DNA of 64,000 nt, taken from positions 62,001 to 126,000 of the forward strand of contig JAOTOM010003649.1 of assembly GCA_034440615.1 (NCBI GenBank). Reading direction: 5' to 3'. The notes below the pieces were generated by a model, which saw nothing but the letters and a program-made list of their open reading frames with translations, was not told the DNA's origin and made no database searches. The translations under genes and the position numbers were made by a program. Positions 1-11,209 of this stretch are shown piece after piece (the stretch's first letter is position 1; each line of letters opens with the position of its first letter). This DNA comes from Ashinkailepas kermadecensis (Eukaryota; Arthropoda; Thecostraca; Neolepadidae).

Positions 1-1063
1 CGGCGTCGATATACACGCTACCTATATATAATACAAATTGGACCACCTTATGCCACGTGTCAAAGAAGGCATGAATGCCAGAGCCATCAATATTGATAGG
101 TTTCAATACAATATTCTAGTGCTCAGTTTACCAGAATTGTTTTATATTACTTCAGCCACTCTAACTATTCAACTTACGATTAAAAAAACTATTCAACTTA
201 CCTTTAATCAAATAAAGTGATTAAAAATACGAACTGCGTAACCATACGCTTTTACTTATACTTACGCACTAATTTATTTGTTTCATTGAAGCTTGGTTTT
301 CTGCAGTAGGATTTGCCAATTCGTGAAATAAACTTGAACCGTTACAGATTTGACCATATCGTCATTTAAGTTAAAATGTACTTGTTTCGGTAAATATGTC
401 GTAAATTTTGAAGCGTTTACAGATCTGTCGCAGATGTTCATATAGGGTTAAACAATAATAATGTTCCTATTTCAACAAAATCGATGTACCGACATGCACT
501 GACAACCCGAAGTTTAAAATCACTAACACCTTTTTCTCCAGTGCTTTGAGGCATAATGAATCCGAAAATAATGGGTATTGCCCAGAAACAAAGACAAAAA
601 TAGTTTTGTTACATGGTGTAATGTATTGGTAGCTACAAATTCGGTCCTAAATGCCTGAAGTGGCTCATGTATGTCGCTTGCCATCCGTAAAGTCACACGA
701 TGGATAATTTGTTTTGGGCCGCTTCAAAGACTTAATTTGACCGGTCAAGTTTGTCCTCAGTGAAATGATTTTCAGTTTGCGATTTCATCTGGACGGAGAG
801 CGCATTGTGTCAATGTACATGTCAAGTACGCTTAAAAAGTGCTTTCAAATTCTGTCGACCATGAAGGTGCATGTGCATGCTTCGTCGGCATTAAGAAGCG
901 TGCAAATTAGCATGCAGGGTATTTTGCATCTTCCTCTTTCTGTCACTTGAGCACCTCAGCAGATGAAATCACCCAAAGTGCGTGTTGCACGCACTTTGGC
1001 GCTAGACAAGCACGCATTCGTGCCGATTGCGCACGAACCTCTTACCTGTGGCGCTGGTGACAG
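1..1063. other. Intergenic or intronic DNA upstream of the SLC17 exon
   Basis: No convincing exon, RNA gene or mobile element is seen. If the SLC17 gene extends to the left, this is probably intron. The one clear structure is a perfect 12-bp inverted repeat with a 3-nt loop at 973-999 (arms CCAAAGTGCGTG and its complement). Confidence 0.5.
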
Positions 1064-1191
1064 GCTACAACGTGAACCACATGGAGCTGGCGCCCAGCCT
1101 GGCCGGCACCTTGATGGGCATCACCAACTGCGTGGCGACACTGGCCGGCGTGCTTGCGCCCTTTCAGGCCGGATACATCATCAACCAGTCG
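1064..1191 (+). CDS. SLC17-family transporter, penultimate exon
   Basis: This exon encodes part of a major-facilitator anion transporter of the SLC17 group (sialin, vesicular glutamate and Na/phosphate-type transporters), a 12-helix membrane protein. The peptide contains GYNVNHMELAP followed by AGTLMGITNCVATLAGVLAP, which matches the family's conserved region around the late transmembrane helices. The exon is proposed to start after the AG at 1062-1063 and to end at the TCG codon 1189-1191, just before a good GTGAGA donor. The next exon continues in the same phase. The acceptor is weak in pyrimidines, so the left boundary is less certain than the right one. Earlier exons lie outside the window or were not recognised. 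Family assignment is firm; substrate cannot be assigned. Confidence 0.82.
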
Positions 1192-1570
1192 GTGAGAGCC
1201 CACCTCATCCGCCGGCCGGTGAGAGCCCACGTCATCCGCCGGTCGGTGAGAGCCCGCGACATCCACCGGTCGGTGAGAGCCAGCGTCATCCACCGGCCGG
1301 TGAGAGCCCGCGTCATCCACCGGTCGGTGAGAGCCCGCGTCATCAACCGGTAGACGAGAGCCCATGCCATCCACTAGTCAGTGAGAGCCCACGTCATCCA
1401 CTGGACGGTGAGAGCCCACGTCATCCACCGGTCGGTGAGAGCCGGTGTCATCCACAGTCCGGTGAGAGCCCACATCATCCACTGGTCGATGAGAGCCCAC
1501 GTCATCTACCGGCTGGTGAGAGCCCTCGTCATCAACCAGTCAGCATGAGTCCACGTCATCGGTCGGCATG
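1192..1570 (+). repeat. 27-bp minisatellite built from a 5' splice site
   Basis: GTGAGAGCC recurs every 27 bp from the exon end: at 1192, 1219, 1246, 1273, 1300, 1327, 1381, 1408, 1435, 1462 and 1516. The units at 1354 and 1489 have lost the GT. The other 18 nt of each unit (for example CGTCATCAACCGGTAG at 1338-1353) resemble the last bases of the upstream exon (CATCATCAACCAGTCG at 1176-1191). The unit therefore looks like a tandem duplication of the exon-intron junction itself. The SLC17 reading frame stays open through the array to a TAG at 1351-1353. Confidence 0.9.
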
Positions 1571-2263
1571 AGCCAATGGCATCAGCCAGTTACTAAAAGC
1601 TCACATCATCGACCAGACTGCAAATGGTAAGACAAGTCTCATCAGCCAGCTGGCAAGTACAAATGCGTTATCACACTCTACTTGCAATCAGATGCTTCGT
1701 CAACGGCTTTTTGTGACCCAGATAGATGGCGACGGCGAAATAATATGTCATTTGCGGGCTCTCCTACCTTGCCTTCGCTGGGGAAGGGCTGCGGTTCACC
1801 CAGAGTCGTCCTGCATGTCGGAAAATTACCAGTTGCGATGGTCCGAACAGCTGACAATGGCTTCGGATGAGGTGACTACAATAAAGTCGAGGCTGTCCAC
1901 CGAAGCGTGGCCATTCACATTAAAGGCCGCAGAAAATTAAATATTTAGCCGGTCAGGACAGCTTGAATGTTGATGCGCAAATTAGTGCTCAGGGCAACGG
2001 TGGGACGAAAACATTGGCACACGGATGTTAAGATATATGTTTATCTTAATCTTGATGCTACCTAGAAATGTTTTTTACTTGCTTCTAATGCGAAGTTCAA
2101 TCAGGAGCAAGCCAAAAAAGCAACGGAGTATTTTGGAGGCACGCCCATTATGTTTCAGCACGAAGTCTAATAATGTATCATCCGTTTGTATGTGTGACCG
2201 GTGACCTCTAATCACGCCATCCGATCGTACGCCGCCCCCTGAAATGTGACGGGTCACTTGACA
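1571..2263 (+). other. Unique part of the SLC17 last intron
   Basis: Non-repetitive sequence between the two minisatellites in the intron 1192-3108. No exon or transposon is recognised in it. Confidence 0.5.
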
Positions 2264-3099
2264 GTGACCGTCCTGACCGTGACCGTGACCGTCGCCCTGA
2301 CCGTGACCGTCGCCCTGCCCGTGACCGTCGCCCTGACCGTGACCGTCGCCCTGCCCGTGACCGTCGCCCTGCCCGTGACCGTCGCCCTGCCCGTGGCCGT
2401 CGTCCTGCCCGTGACCGTCGCCATGCCCGTGACCGTCGCCCTGACCATGACCGTCGCCCTGCCCGTGACCGTCGCCCTGACCGTGACCGTCGCCCTGCCC
2501 GTGACCGTCGCCCTGACCGTGACCGTCGCCCTGCCCGTGACCGTCGCCCTGATCGTGACCGTCGCCCTGCCCGTGACCGTCGCCCTGACCATGACCGTCG
2601 CCCTGACCGTGACCGTCGCCCTGCCCGTGACCGTCGCCCTGACCATGACCGTCGCCCTGCCCGTGACCGTCGCCCTGACCATGACCGTCGCCCTGCCCGT
2701 GACCGTCGCCCTGCCCGTGACCGTCGCCCTGCCCGTGACCGTCGCCCTGACCGTGACCGTCGCCCTGCCCGTGACCGTCGCCCTGACCGTGACCGTCGCC
2801 CTGCCCGTGACCGTCGCCCTGACCATGACCGTCGCCCTGACCGTGACCGTCGCCCTGCCCGTGACCGTCGCCCTGACCGTGACCGTCGCCCTGACCGTGA
2901 CCGTCGCCCTGCCCGTGACCGTCGCCCTTGATCGCCCTGTGACCGTCGCCCTGACCACCGTGACCGTCGCCCTGATCGTGACCGTCGCCCTGCCCGTGAC
3001 CGTCGCCCTGACCATGACCGTCGCCCTGACCGTGACCGTCGCCCTGCCCGTGACCGTCGCCCTGCCCGTGACCGTCGCCCTGCCCGTGACCGTCGCCCG
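2264..3099 (+). repeat. 18-bp minisatellite, about 46 copies, in the SLC17 intron
   Basis: Units alternate between GACCGTCGCCCTGCCCGT and GACCGTCGCCCTGACCGT with scattered changes (ATG, ATC variants). Because 18 is a multiple of three and most units lack stops, several frames on both strands stay open for 300 codons or more. This is a repeat artefact and not a gene. The array runs to within about 10 bp of the splice acceptor, and the exon start CCGTCGCTGGCC resembles the unit. Confidence 0.95.
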
Positions 3100-3108
3100 A
3101 CCCCGCAG

Positions 3109-3294
3109 CCGTCGCTGGCCAACTGGAGCACGGTGTTCCTGACCGCCGCCGGCCTGTTCGCGTTCGGCAACACGGTGTTCTGCGTGTTCGGCTCGAGCGT
3201 TCAGCAGCCGTGGGGCGACCCGCTGGTGGCGATCGTCGGGCTCGAGGAGGAGCAGCGGAGGCTGCATGAGGCGAGGCGGCACTCGGTTCTGTGA
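3109..3294 (+). CDS. SLC17-family transporter, terminal exon
   Basis: The exon begins after CCCCGCAG (AG at 3107-3108) in phase 0 and ends at TGA 3292-3294. The peptide runs from PSLANWSTVFLTAAGLFAFG through NTVFCVFGSSVQQPWGDP, followed by a short polar tail with EEEQRR. This is the characteristic last helix and cytosolic end of SLC17 proteins, where a 'W..VF' helix is followed by 'FGS...QPW.DP'. It joins exon 1064-1191 in frame across the repeat-filled 1.9-kb intron. The protein would sit in the plasma or vesicle membrane. Substrate specificity cannot be told from this part. Confidence 0.88.
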   Translation, partial: PSLANWSTVFLTAAGLFAFGNTVFCVFGSSVQQPWGDPLVAIVGLEEEQRRLHEARRHSVL

Positions 3295-4199
3295 CAGGGC
3301 CGGCAAAGATCGAGCGTTGGCATATAGTGTGGGAGAGCGATGTGGGAGCACTTGGTATGAGAGGAAGTGGACTGGGGTGGTGTGGAATCTTCGCTGTGAA
3401 ATGATTGCTAAAAAGGATCGGTGTGCGACGGAGGGGACTGCAAGTGTGGAATCGTCATCGTGAAATAATTGTGAGATAGCTTAGTTGGGGTTTCTCATCG
3501 TAGATGAATTGTGAGAGAACTTAGCTGGGGATCCTCATCGTGAGCGAACTGAGCTGGGCTCGGTCTACGATGAGACGCGCTGATCTCTGTAAGCTGGCAC
3601 ACACAAAAGCCAGCCTCACGGCCAGAGTTAATTAAGGGTTCGTGCCTCATGTCAGAGCAATGCGAACGGATAGAGAAGTTAAGAGTTTGTCTCTAGCAAA
3701 CACGAATTCTTGGGACTTGTCCGATTTAATGATTTCTTAGCTAGTAGCCGAACCGCATTGCAAGAAAAGACCAGGTCAGAACGTTCGAACTTTTGGTGGC
3801 TGTGTTCATTTGGGTGGCTGTTTGCTGTAATGATCGATGAAGCAATTATTGCTTCTGTTTAACATTTTGTACCTCCACTGTGCTAATAACAGTTGTCATA
3901 TGTCTCCCACACCGGTGGGAAGTTGTGTATATTTTTACTTTCCAGTTTTAGCCGGGTTTGACGTTTGGATTCCAGTCTCTTTAACCACATCCAATCATTG
4001 CGAGACAATGGGACCAAGGCGATGTACAATATTGTGCAGATATGAAGATATCCAGAGTAGGGCATGGAACGGCAGATGATGGATCCAGAGGGGGCCATAG
4101 GCCATGACTCGCTTGCACCACCTCCTCAGCCTTTTGCCCAATCTGGCAGTTGAATACATTGTGTTTCAACATAGGCTGTGACGAAGCACCTACGAAATG
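3295..4199 (+). other. SLC17 3' flank
   Basis: Probably 3' UTR and then intergenic DNA. Short diverged repeats with GTGAGA or GTGTGGAATC.TCGTGAAAT at 3370-3550 give it a loosely repetitive character. No clear polyadenylation signal or second gene is seen. Confidence 0.4.
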
Positions 4200-4890
4200 T
4201 GAGTCTTCAGGACGACTCTGGGCGCCCGGCGAAAGCTCCGCGCCGGCGTGAAACGCCCCTGGACCGATGAAAGAGGTCCCGAGTTGGTGGAGAGCACCGA
4301 CCAGTCGATGGAGCATGCACACGGACAGACGTGCCGGCCCCCGGGCTGGGCCAACGCGAAGGGCTTCTAGGCCGACGGAGGGGGACCAGTGTAGTTGGAA
4401 GAGCCCCCGGACTGACAGAGAGGCCATCGGCCAGTAAAAATGGTCCATGAGCCAACGGAGAGGGTTCCTGAGCCGACGGTGAAGAACCCTAGCCGCCGAA
4501 GAGGATGCCAAGCCAATATGAGGGTCACTGGGCCGACGAAGGGGCTCATGCCGAAGAAATGGCCCCTGGCCTGATGACGGGGTCCAAGCTTTTCAAAAGA
4601 GACGCCTTCGACCTGACGGAAAGGCCCTGGGCCGTTCAATAGGGCCCCTTAGACGACGGAGAGGGCCCCGGGTCGGACTTGCAGAGCCACTGGGCCAGCT
4701 TGGGTGCCTCACGCCTCCAGACAGGGATCCAGAGCTGACAGCGGGCGTCGGGTTGATGAAGGGACCCCGGGGGCATGGGGATGGCCCGGTCCGAAGAGGA
4801 GGGTTCCCGGGGTGACATAAGGGGCCCCTTGGCCCATGGGGGTCTCTGGTTGCTAAGAGGGCCCGTGGACTATCCGAGGGCCCCTGATCC
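4200..4890. repeat. Degenerate GC-rich tandem array, about 28-30 bp period
   Basis: Recurrent diverged blocks of the type GGGCCGACGGAGAGGG and GGCCCCTGG alternate through the interval. Spacing is irregular, so unit length is approximate. Long frames across it on the - strand are low complexity (Pro/Gly/Arg/Ser) and are not taken as genes. Confidence 0.65.
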
Positions 4891-5167
4891 ATCTTGGTAA
4901 TGGAACCCTCTTGACAGAGCGCTTCTGTTGCAAAATTAATTTTACAAAGAAAACGATTATCTTAAAGACCCGGGAGATCGCAATATCTTCGCTAAGCCGC
5001 ACTATCTCAGTTCTCATATCTGTTTTGCGTGGAGTGTGTCACGTCGTTCAATATCATAACATTAAAAGGGCAACAATTGAAAGTAAAATGCGACCAGAAC
5101 GCAACACCACAGGCTACATATTTTATTTCAGCTCCTTGAATTGTAACTAGGCGCTTATAAAGCGTCC

Positions 5168-5619
5168 ATGAAAACAAGCAGGCATCATTTAGCGAACTTT
5201 TCCCACCGAAGAAATCGCTGTATGACCAACGCAGTCGATGCGCCCGTAAGCCCCCACCGAAGAAATCACCAAGGCGTTAATGTCTTACTTGCTGCATGAA
5301 GCTTTGATTTGTGTGGCCTAAAAGACATCACAGTGTGGACATGTGCAACACAATTTAGATGTAGCTGACAACAGGCCTGTTCTCCGATTTATAGTACATC
5401 TATGATTTATCGCACTCATCTGACGAGCTTAAGTTGATTCATGCGTTTAAGAAATGCACTACGACAAAGCACCTAAGCAGTAAAACTAAGCGCTGAGGTA
5501 AGGTTACAATAGTTATTACTGATACCACTCTTGCCCCTGCCTTGCCATGTCAGATTGTACTATGCCTGTAAACAATGATTCCATGAAACTGTATGGCAGC
5601 ACAGCCACGAGAGGAATTT
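5168..5619 (+). repeat. Left copy of a duplicated segment (second copy at 63599-64000)
   Basis: The sequence from AAAACAAGCAGGCATCA onward is nearly identical, in direct orientation, to the right edge of the window. This copy carries about 50 extra bases near 5197-5256, within which CCACCGAAGAAATC occurs twice. The other copy runs off the window end, so total length is unknown. No transposase, terminal repeat or known family is recognised. Confidence 0.9.
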
Positions 5620-6995
5620 TGGTCAAAAGTACTGGAGGTGGAGGTAGCAATGCTAGAGCTGGTTTGACAAAAACTATGGATGCCATTTTAGGTAGTATGC
5701 TAAAGTCTGACATCACTTGGGACGGATGGAGAGCTCCAGCTTCGAAGGGAGATTCAGACGCCACAAATGGGGTTCACTATCTCTTTCGGGTTTGGAGTTC
5801 TTCAATACACCCCGCACCAAGTCCCAATAACGTGGATTGTATCACGGAACTTTATAGTGTCCGCAATATTTTTGAAGCAACTAATTCAGTGCCACATCTT
5901 TTCTTCATCAAAGGCCTACTATTACAGGAAGGTTCATCTCCACATACGTGTGTGCGGCTGTAGCAAAGTTCACCTTCACAGATGTGTGTGCCACTGTACC
6001 GTGCAATGCAACCTCACCACGATTGTCAGCCAACACAGAGACTTTTACTGGTTCGTTGTCCCTCTCCCTATATTGAATACCTACCACCGGACCTCGCACG
6101 GAATGCGATGAATTTCCCCACTCCCCAAGCCTTCCCCATACATAGGAGTAATTAACTCATCATTTTTGCTCTCTTCAATCGCTTTCGCAATGAATCGTCG
6201 ATGATGCGTCATCACCCATTATCGCTGTTATGCTCTTGATGCACCGAGGTGTACATGGAATAAAAACTTTCCTATGGAAAGCAGCGGTGTTCTTGCGATT
6301 TTCGAAACGGCAGGATTGACACATACCTTCCAAACCACCTGCCGTCCTCCAAAATGCCGCAGAGCTCCTTGGATTTGTACCCCTTTGTTTTTAGCAGCCT
6401 AAAACAAATGTATTTTTAGTGTGAAAGGCCTCTGTAGGGGAGTTTTCAGGGCCATCCCTGAAGGAGGAAACTCTTCTGGCACGTTGATAGTTTAGGGTAC
6501 CTCGCGTTGGACGATATTTAAGACCCCGGTTAATTTGGTTAGCCTTCCATCTCGAGTCTGATCTGACCTTGACACGCACTTCCAAAGCCAGCACTTCTAT
6601 ATATGTGCATATTATAACGGATAAATGGCCACGAAGATTAGGCATTAATGGTGATTCGATCAGCTTGACAGACAGAGCAACAGTTTACATACGATCTCCA
6701 ACGTACATTCTAACCGGTCTTCATTCGCTCTACGCCTTACAAGTATTCAAGCGATTACATCTCAGTACCCATAGCGATTTGCTATAGCCTCACATACCTC
6801 AGTGGTGAGCGGCGGCTGGCGGGGGCTGGCCCCCGTGGGTCCTTCCCACGTTCGTCACGTGAATGAGCGCGAGTGAGTAAGTTCATCTCCGACTCGTTCT
6901 GTACCCGCGCCTACCCGTACCCTCCTTCGTTAGTATGGTCTGCGCGCGCATTGCCAGGCCGTCGGCCCGAACAAAGGCCCCTTTTGAACCGGGGG
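5620..6995. other. Unassigned intergenic DNA
   Basis: Contains short open frames, including one of 138 codons at 5547-5963 on the + strand that overlaps the duplicated segment. None resembles a known protein or has coding-like composition. A GC-rich patch at 6810-6970 is unexplained. Confidence 0.4.
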
Positions 6996-7287
6996 TTAAG
7001 GAGAAAAAATGCCTTTCCAACCCCCCCCCCCTACTTCAAGGGGGGGGGGCAAAACCCCCATAAAAAAAAAAAAAAAAAAAACAAAACAAAAAAAAACGCC
7101 CCCGGGGGGGGGGGGGGGGGAAGGGGGGCCCCCCGGGGGGGGGGCGGCGGGGGGGGGGGTAGAAACATTACACCCCGCGGGGGCGAACAAAAAAAAAAAG
7201 AGGGGGGGGGGGGGGGGGGGACGGCCCCCCCTCCCGGGGGGGGGGGGCGCGGCCCACAAAAAAAAAACAAAAAAACAACACACCACC

Positions 7288-7324
<37 letters not shown>

Positions 7325-7372
7325 AAAAATGGTTTAAAAAAAAAAAAAAAAAAAAAAAAACCTCCTCGTCCT
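6996..7372. other. Homopolymer block, probable assembly or sequencing artefact
   Basis: The interval is almost only long runs of G, C and A (A runs near 7063-7080 and 7337-7360; a G run of about 32 at 7292-7323). It looks like unresolved or gap-filled sequence and not biological DNA. It adjoins a long TA repeat, where read quality often collapses. Frames in it should be ignored. Confidence 0.75.
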
Positions 7373-7396
7373 GCGAAAATGACGTGGCTTGTCACG

Positions 7397-7398
<2 letters not shown>

Positions 7399-7481
<83 letters not shown>
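7399..7481. repeat. (TA)n microsatellite
   Basis: About 41 uninterrupted TA dinucleotides. Confidence 0.98.
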
Positions 7482-7483
<2 letters not shown>

Positions 7484-8688
7484 GTATGTATGTGTGTAAA
7501 ACATATACTCAAATATGTATATATTTGTTCGCTATGGCAGGTGCCCTACACACTCCATGAAAGTAGGCTAATTATGTATATTTTTACTTATGTATAATAT
7601 CTAACCTCATTTTCCGATGAAAAGTATACAGTCGAAAGTACGGAATAGTTAAGTGTGATTCGGATCAATGGTTAGTGTCTGTGCTGGCTGCTGGTTTAAT
7701 TAGGTCTGGATTGTGCCCGGAGCGTGGCGAAATTGCTACTTTAGCTAATATATATTCATATTGACTGGATTTTTACACCGGTGTAAAAATTATGTAAAGA
7801 TGCCGCAAAATAAAATGATTTGTATCAGATGCAGGGGTCAGTTATCTTCTTTCTTAGCCTTCAACGACATTACTCAGGCTATGGGCAAGTATCCTGTTCC
7901 CCACCGAACACAAATCACGACTGACTCTTTTGTTCGAAATCGACTGTTCCTGCTCGGAACCACACCCCTCCACAACCGCCATACGGAGGATCAAACGTCG
8001 GTATTAAACTATTCTTGACGTCTTCGTTTCCAATCGTGCTTCATGTTACTATGACAATATGGGTCCCCGAGGCCCAAATACTTTCACTTCACGAACCTTG
8101 CATGACTATCAGTGACCTCTGGATCAACACAATAATCTATCGTTAATATAACTTGCTGAGTTGTAACTACAACGATTGCCATTTGCATCAGCGGAATCGA
8201 TCGATTGGTCGCACAGATACGAAGGAAGCACCCCCACCCCCATCATATTGAATCGTGTAACAAATCCTACGCGAGCATCATGTTACCAAAAATATTACTG
8301 CCCCTCAAGCGGTTTGGACGAATCGAAGAATATGCATCGCAAACTCTCTCCACACCACAAAACCTACGAACACGAGTACCAGCTCACCACAGTGGTCAAT
8401 ATGGTACGTATTCATTGACCACACCACAGCGGTCACTATGGTACGTTGCTGGAGACATTCCCAGCCAGAGTGGGAGCAATAAAGTCCGGGGTGGTACCAA
8501 AATTCTTGACGACCCCTTGACCAAATCTTGGATCCGCCACTGGGCACGGCACAGGGTGAGTGAGCGAGGTCGGCTCCCGTCCACGGCCTTTATTCGTGGG
8601 GTCGTCAAATCACCCGAACAAGGGTGATGTGGGCTCGCGAGGACAGGGGTTTCGCAAGTGTGTTGCATGAGGATGCTTCACCTGCTTG
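7482..8688. other. Intergenic DNA with a DNA-transposon end remnant
   Basis: No gene is recognised. GGATCCGCCACTG at 8530-8542 is the complement of CAGTGGCGGATCC, close to the terminal repeat of the hAT-like element at 29141-30298, so it may be an orphan transposon end. At 8390-8406 there is an isolated 17-bp match (CAGTGGTCAATATGGTA) to the 54-bp array at 20640-21430. Confidence 0.45.
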
Positions 8689-8949
8689 CCGGACCGACAG
8701 AGCACACCGTGCCCGTCATGTAGGGGGGGGTTTGGCGGACCGACAGAACACACAGCCCGTCATGTAGGCATTTGCGGACCGACAGAACACACCACGCCCG
8801 TCATGTAGGCAGTGGTCAGGCGGACCGACAGAACACACCACGTCCGTCATGTAGGCAGTGGTCAGGCGGACCGAAGAAAACGCCCGTCATGTAGGATTTA
8901 GGGGGTAGGACAAGAACACATCACGGCCGTCATGTAGGCAATGGTCAGG
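8689..8949. repeat. Tandem repeat, six diverged units of about 40-55 bp
   Basis: Each unit contains GCGGACCGACAGAACACACC and CGTCATGTAGGCA, in several copies followed by GTGGTCAG. Units differ in length and some are damaged. Confidence 0.9.
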
Positions 8950-8969
8950 TCACAAAGCAAGCCTCGGCG

Positions 8970-9215
8970 TTATTCCATTCGACTCTTTTCCACTTTTGAT
9001 CTTCTTTGATTCAACCCTATTCCGCTTTCGACATTGTTCCATTCAACACTAATCTAATATCTCTTATCCCTAGCTACTTTTCTATCTGGTTCCATCAGAT
9101 CGGTCGGTCATTTTGCGCCATTCCACTTTTGACCTTGTTCCATTCGCCTCTATTCCGTTTGAACATTATTCCATTCGACTGTATTCCGCCTTCGACCTTG
9201 TTCCATTCGACACTA
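8970..9215. repeat. Degenerate tandem array around TTCCATTCGA
   Basis: Alternating diverged copies of TTCCATTCGACTC, CTATTCCG and TTCGACCTTGTTCCATT, with a period of roughly 20-45 bp. Confidence 0.75.
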
Positions 9216-10035
9216 GTTTGCCTCTCAATTTGCGACTGCTAGCAATTTGCGGTGCCTTTGTCTGAGCGGACCAATACTGGCACTACGGTTTGTGTCGTGC
9301 GCTCGATATTCGGTGTTGCTGTTGACCGCGGTGTGTATCACCATGGTAACTCCACATCACCATGGCACACGCTGTTTGACCTGAACGCCAAGCAACTGCC
9401 AGCCACCTGACACACTTTCCAGAGGGAGTGCTTAGGCTTGTCTAGTAGCAAAGCTTTGCGCCTTTGATCAGATATGCAACGAGCCAGGGACGAATCCATG
9501 AATGTTTCTAAGAGGGGAGGGGGGGGGGGGCGGTCACTTGTTCTAAGCAAGGATTGACATGCCCGTTATGTGAAGCTGAACTCCGCATCACTCAGCGTGT
9601 GAAAGTCGAACACGCGGTTTTGTTATCGTCAATTCCCTCTATCTTACTCAGAATTGAATTTCCTTACCTTTACGCTTGATCTATCTCTCCCGTTCCTAGC
9701 ACTCCGTCCCAATTCCAACCGTTATCCATGCCCCGGACGTGCGGCCTGAGGCTAGGCCAGCCGTCTGCTGCCACCTGGGTCGCGCCCCTTTTAGAATACA
9801 CTTGAAGCAAGGGGGGGGGGGGGGGGGTAGACAATGGGAGCAAAGCGTCAGATGAACCCGTTGTCACAATGATGTGAGTTATAACTATCATTTTACACCC
9901 CCTCCCCCATCTGGAACCGTAATTATTTGTTCTGTATGCAAGCGAGGTGAGTCGATCCAAAGTTTGACGTATAATTCAGAAGACTCCTGCAGCTCAGCTT
10001 GGACAACATCACAATGCTTCCTTAAAGGGGAAAAA
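9216..10035. other. Intergenic DNA left of the retrotransposon
   Basis: Two long G runs (about 9520-9530 and 9810-9826) are the only marked features. The retrotransposon reading frame extends formally back to 9874, but residues before about 10036 do not resemble reverse transcriptase and probably belong to the insertion flank. Confidence 0.5.
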
Positions 10036-10692
10036 ACCATTCAAGCAAGACTAGACCACATTGCAAAGTGGTGCAAAACTTGGGGCTTAACCCTGTCCGC
10101 AGAAAAATCGGCCACCGTCACATATAGCCTTCTCCGCCCAACACCCAAAACTCTACTTAAAATCGATGGCAAGGCCATCGAACAGGTGAAATGCTTCAAG
10201 TTCTTAGGAGTACATTTAGACGAAAAACTCAGTTTCAACACCCACACCACCACCATCTCAAAGCGATGTGCGAAGCGCGTCAACATACTCCGAGCACTTG
10301 CAGGCACAGACTGGGGCGGAGACAGGAAAACACTACTACGACTGTACACATCAATCATACGACCCATCCTAGAATACAACAGCATCATTTTTGCCACCAT
10401 TTCAGAAAGCCAGAGCCGAAAATTAGAAATCATCCAAAACAGCTGCATCAGAGCAGCCACAGGGGCCCTTCGCACCACACCGATAGCCAGTCTACTAGTG
10501 GACTCAAACACGCCCCCACTCCACGACCGGAGGACACAACAGCTGTGCCGCTACCACATCAAAGTCAAGTCCATCAAAAATCATCCAGCACAGCGCTGCT
10601 TTACGCCTGATAGATACGACAAGAGCCGATTTGCGCGCAAGCTTCCACCATATAACATTCAAATTTCCACGGCTCTCTCAGATCTAATCTTC
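10036..10692 (+). pseudogene. Reverse transcriptase C-terminal fragment
   Basis: Encodes the RT thumb region of a non-LTR ORF2. Visible blocks are LDHIAKWCKTWGLTLSAEKS, CFKFLGVHLDEKLSF, RLYTSIIRPILEYNSIIF and the 'QN.CIRAATGALRTTP' block, all in the order usual for I/Jockey-type elements. The active-site YADD motif lies upstream and is absent. After about residue LSDLIFA the reading frame shifts by one: the sequence CHPLQPPIRPFW typical of the linker to RNase H continues in another frame, while the original frame ends at a TAG 10720-10722. Not functional. Confidence 0.85.
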
Positions 10693-10693
10693 G

Positions 10694-11209
10694 CAATGCC
10701 ATCCACTGCAACCGCCCATTAGGCCATTTTGGACTTTCAGTCAACCAAAGGTCGAGTACTTGATATCGGAAAAGAAATCCACTATCACATCGGCGGAAAT
10801 TTTTGGCCTCTTCCACAAGTTCGCCGATGACAACAAACACAAATCACTGGTATTCACGGATGGGTCGAAACACGAGGCAAAGGTAGGCATCGGCATCACT
10901 GGAGCAGGTCTCAGACTTTTAAAGCGTATACCGGATGACTTCTCCATCTACTCCGCTGAAGCAGTGGCCATTTTGGCCGCCATCACCAGTCTCAAGAGAC
11001 GTAAAGCTAGAAACGTAGTAATTTGCTCAGACTCCAAATCTGTCCTCCAGTTAATTACCAACACCTACGACTGTCCACATCACTTCATTGATATAATCCA
11101 ACAATTCGTGGCCCATAACGTAAAGTTAAACTTTTCTTTCCTCTGGATTCCGGGCCACGCCAACATCCCAGGTAACGAAGAAGCAGATCGGCTCGCAAAG
11201 CAAGCCTAA
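10694..11209 (+). pseudogene. RNase H domain of the non-LTR element
   Basis: RNase H degrades the RNA of RNA-DNA hybrids made during retrotransposition. The catalytic acidic residues are all visible in order: D in VFTDGSK, E in YSAEAVAIL, D in VICSDSKS, and D in NEEADRLAKQA, with the WIPGHANIPGNEEAD block just before the end. The domain is therefore chemically intact even though the frame is detached from RT by a frameshift and closed by TAA at 11207-11209. The following segment is in the same frame, so that TAA looks like a simple nonsense mutation. Confidence 0.88.

Noticed and set aside
38..220. Small frames in 1-960 as SLC17 exons
   Set aside because: Translations lack transporter-like hydrophobic helices and splice signals in the right phase.
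2208..3351. Three overlapping frames of about 300-365 codons on both strands
   Set aside because: All run through the 18-bp minisatellite in the SLC17 intron. Stop-free repeat units of length divisible by three explain them.
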